5,613 nucleotides of DNA from Thermoleophilia bacterium (GTDB taxonomy: Bacteria > Actinomycetota > Thermoleophilia > Gaiellales > SKUG01), in assembly GCA_025964455.1 (NCBI GenBank), contig JAOPYU010000029.1:1-5613 (forward strand). Direction: 5' to 3'. Under the pieces are notes generated by a model. The model saw only the letters and a list, made by a program, of their open reading frames with translations. It did not search any database and was not told the DNA's origin. The position numbers were made by a program, and so were the translations under genes. How positions within the stretch are numbered: position 1 is the first letter of the stretch; every line of letters starts with the position of its first letter. Shown here in pieces: positions 5,432 through 5,613 of this stretch.

Positions 5432-5613
5432 CTGACCGCTCCCGGACCTGGCGCGCTCCGATGCCGATCTTCTCGACCACCTCGAGCCCGCCACGACGCT
5501 CGACCACGACTTCGGTGTCGGGGACGACGTGGCCGCGGGTGACCATGAAGCGGGTCGGAACCTCGCGGACCCTACGGTAGTCGGTCAGCCGCACGCGCAG
5601 GAGTTCCGCACAC
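5421..5613 (-). CDS. Hypothetical protein, C-terminal 63 residues only
   Basis: A minus-strand frame is open from the right edge (first full codon 5612-5610) to TGA 5423-5421. The visible end contains ELLRVRLTDYRRVREVPTR and then alternating hydrophobic residues (VVPDTEVVVERRGGLEVVEKIG), which suggest beta strands, and a charged tail. No family could be recognised and no start is in view. The G/C-rich third positions and the 11-base overlap with the start of the soluble kinase gene support it as a real gene that shares the kinase's operon. Its product is a fair candidate for the kinase's missing input or partner, but only from position. Confidence 0.65.
   Translation of the reverse strand, partial: CAELLRVRLTDYRRVREVPTRFMVTRGHVVPDTEVVVERRGGLEVVEKIGIGARQVRERSDGE
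5439..5443 (-). promoter_or_regulatory. Ribosome binding site of the soluble kinase gene
   Basis: GGGAG on the minus strand lies 7 bases before ATG 5431, inside the end of the upstream gene. It decides for this start rather than the in-frame ATG at 5494. Confidence 0.6.

Noticed and set aside
5432..5494. N-terminal extension of the soluble kinase to 5494
   Set aside because: It would overlap the upstream gene by over 70 bases, and the Shine-Dalgarno supports 5431.
1..5613. CRISPR array, transposon ends, tRNA or rRNA genes
   Set aside because: No repeat-spacer pattern, transposase, terminal inverted repeats, tRNA T-arm pattern or rRNA-like stretch was seen on either strand.

Overview
The window is GC-rich (roughly 70% by eye) with strong G/C third-position codon bias, GTG and ATG starts, short gene gaps and overlapping start/stop codons. 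This suggests a high-GC actinobacterium. The mix of a Cache-like/HAMP/PAS histidine kinase, a secreted-type subtilase fold and a PqqD-like N-terminus would suit Solirubrobacterales/Thermoleophilia, but that placement is a guess from protein style, not proof. All six supported genes lie on the minus strand, so they read from the right edge to the left edge.

Right to left. (1) 5613-5421: the last 63 codons of an unrecognised gene. (2) 5431-4574: a soluble 285-residue histidine kinase with no sensor domain, overlapping gene 1 by 11 bases and so probably co-transcribed. (3) 4573-4244: a 330-base gap. It holds a perfect 10-bp hairpin just after the kinase stop, a second hairpin, a short direct repeat, and a weak plus-strand promoter that could make a ~100-nt RNA. 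(4) 4243-2816: a complete S8 subtilisin-like protease with a prodomain and an intact Asp/His/Ser triad plus the oxyanion Asn, but no recognisable signal peptide. (5) 2739-697: a 680-residue membrane histidine kinase (TM, extracytoplasmic domain, TM, HAMP, PAS, HisKA, HATPase). (6) 687-460: a 75-residue B-box-like zinc-binding protein. (7) 463-1: the first 154 residues of a protein with a PqqD-like N-terminal domain and an Ala/Glu/Pro-rich linker; it runs off the left edge.

Genes 5-7 form a tight operon (9-base gap, then a 4-base overlap): sensor kinase, small zinc protein, PqqD-like protein. The gap of 76 bases before gene 5 allows either read-through from the protease or a separate promoter. 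No response regulator is visible, so both kinases are orphans within this view. The most interesting points are the repeat-free but unusual partnership of kinase, mini zinc finger and PqqD-like protein next to a leaderless subtilase, an N-box substitution in the membrane kinase, and the possible small RNA in the 330-base gap. Long plus-strand open frames of up to 683 codons lie antisense to the real genes and are composition artefacts.
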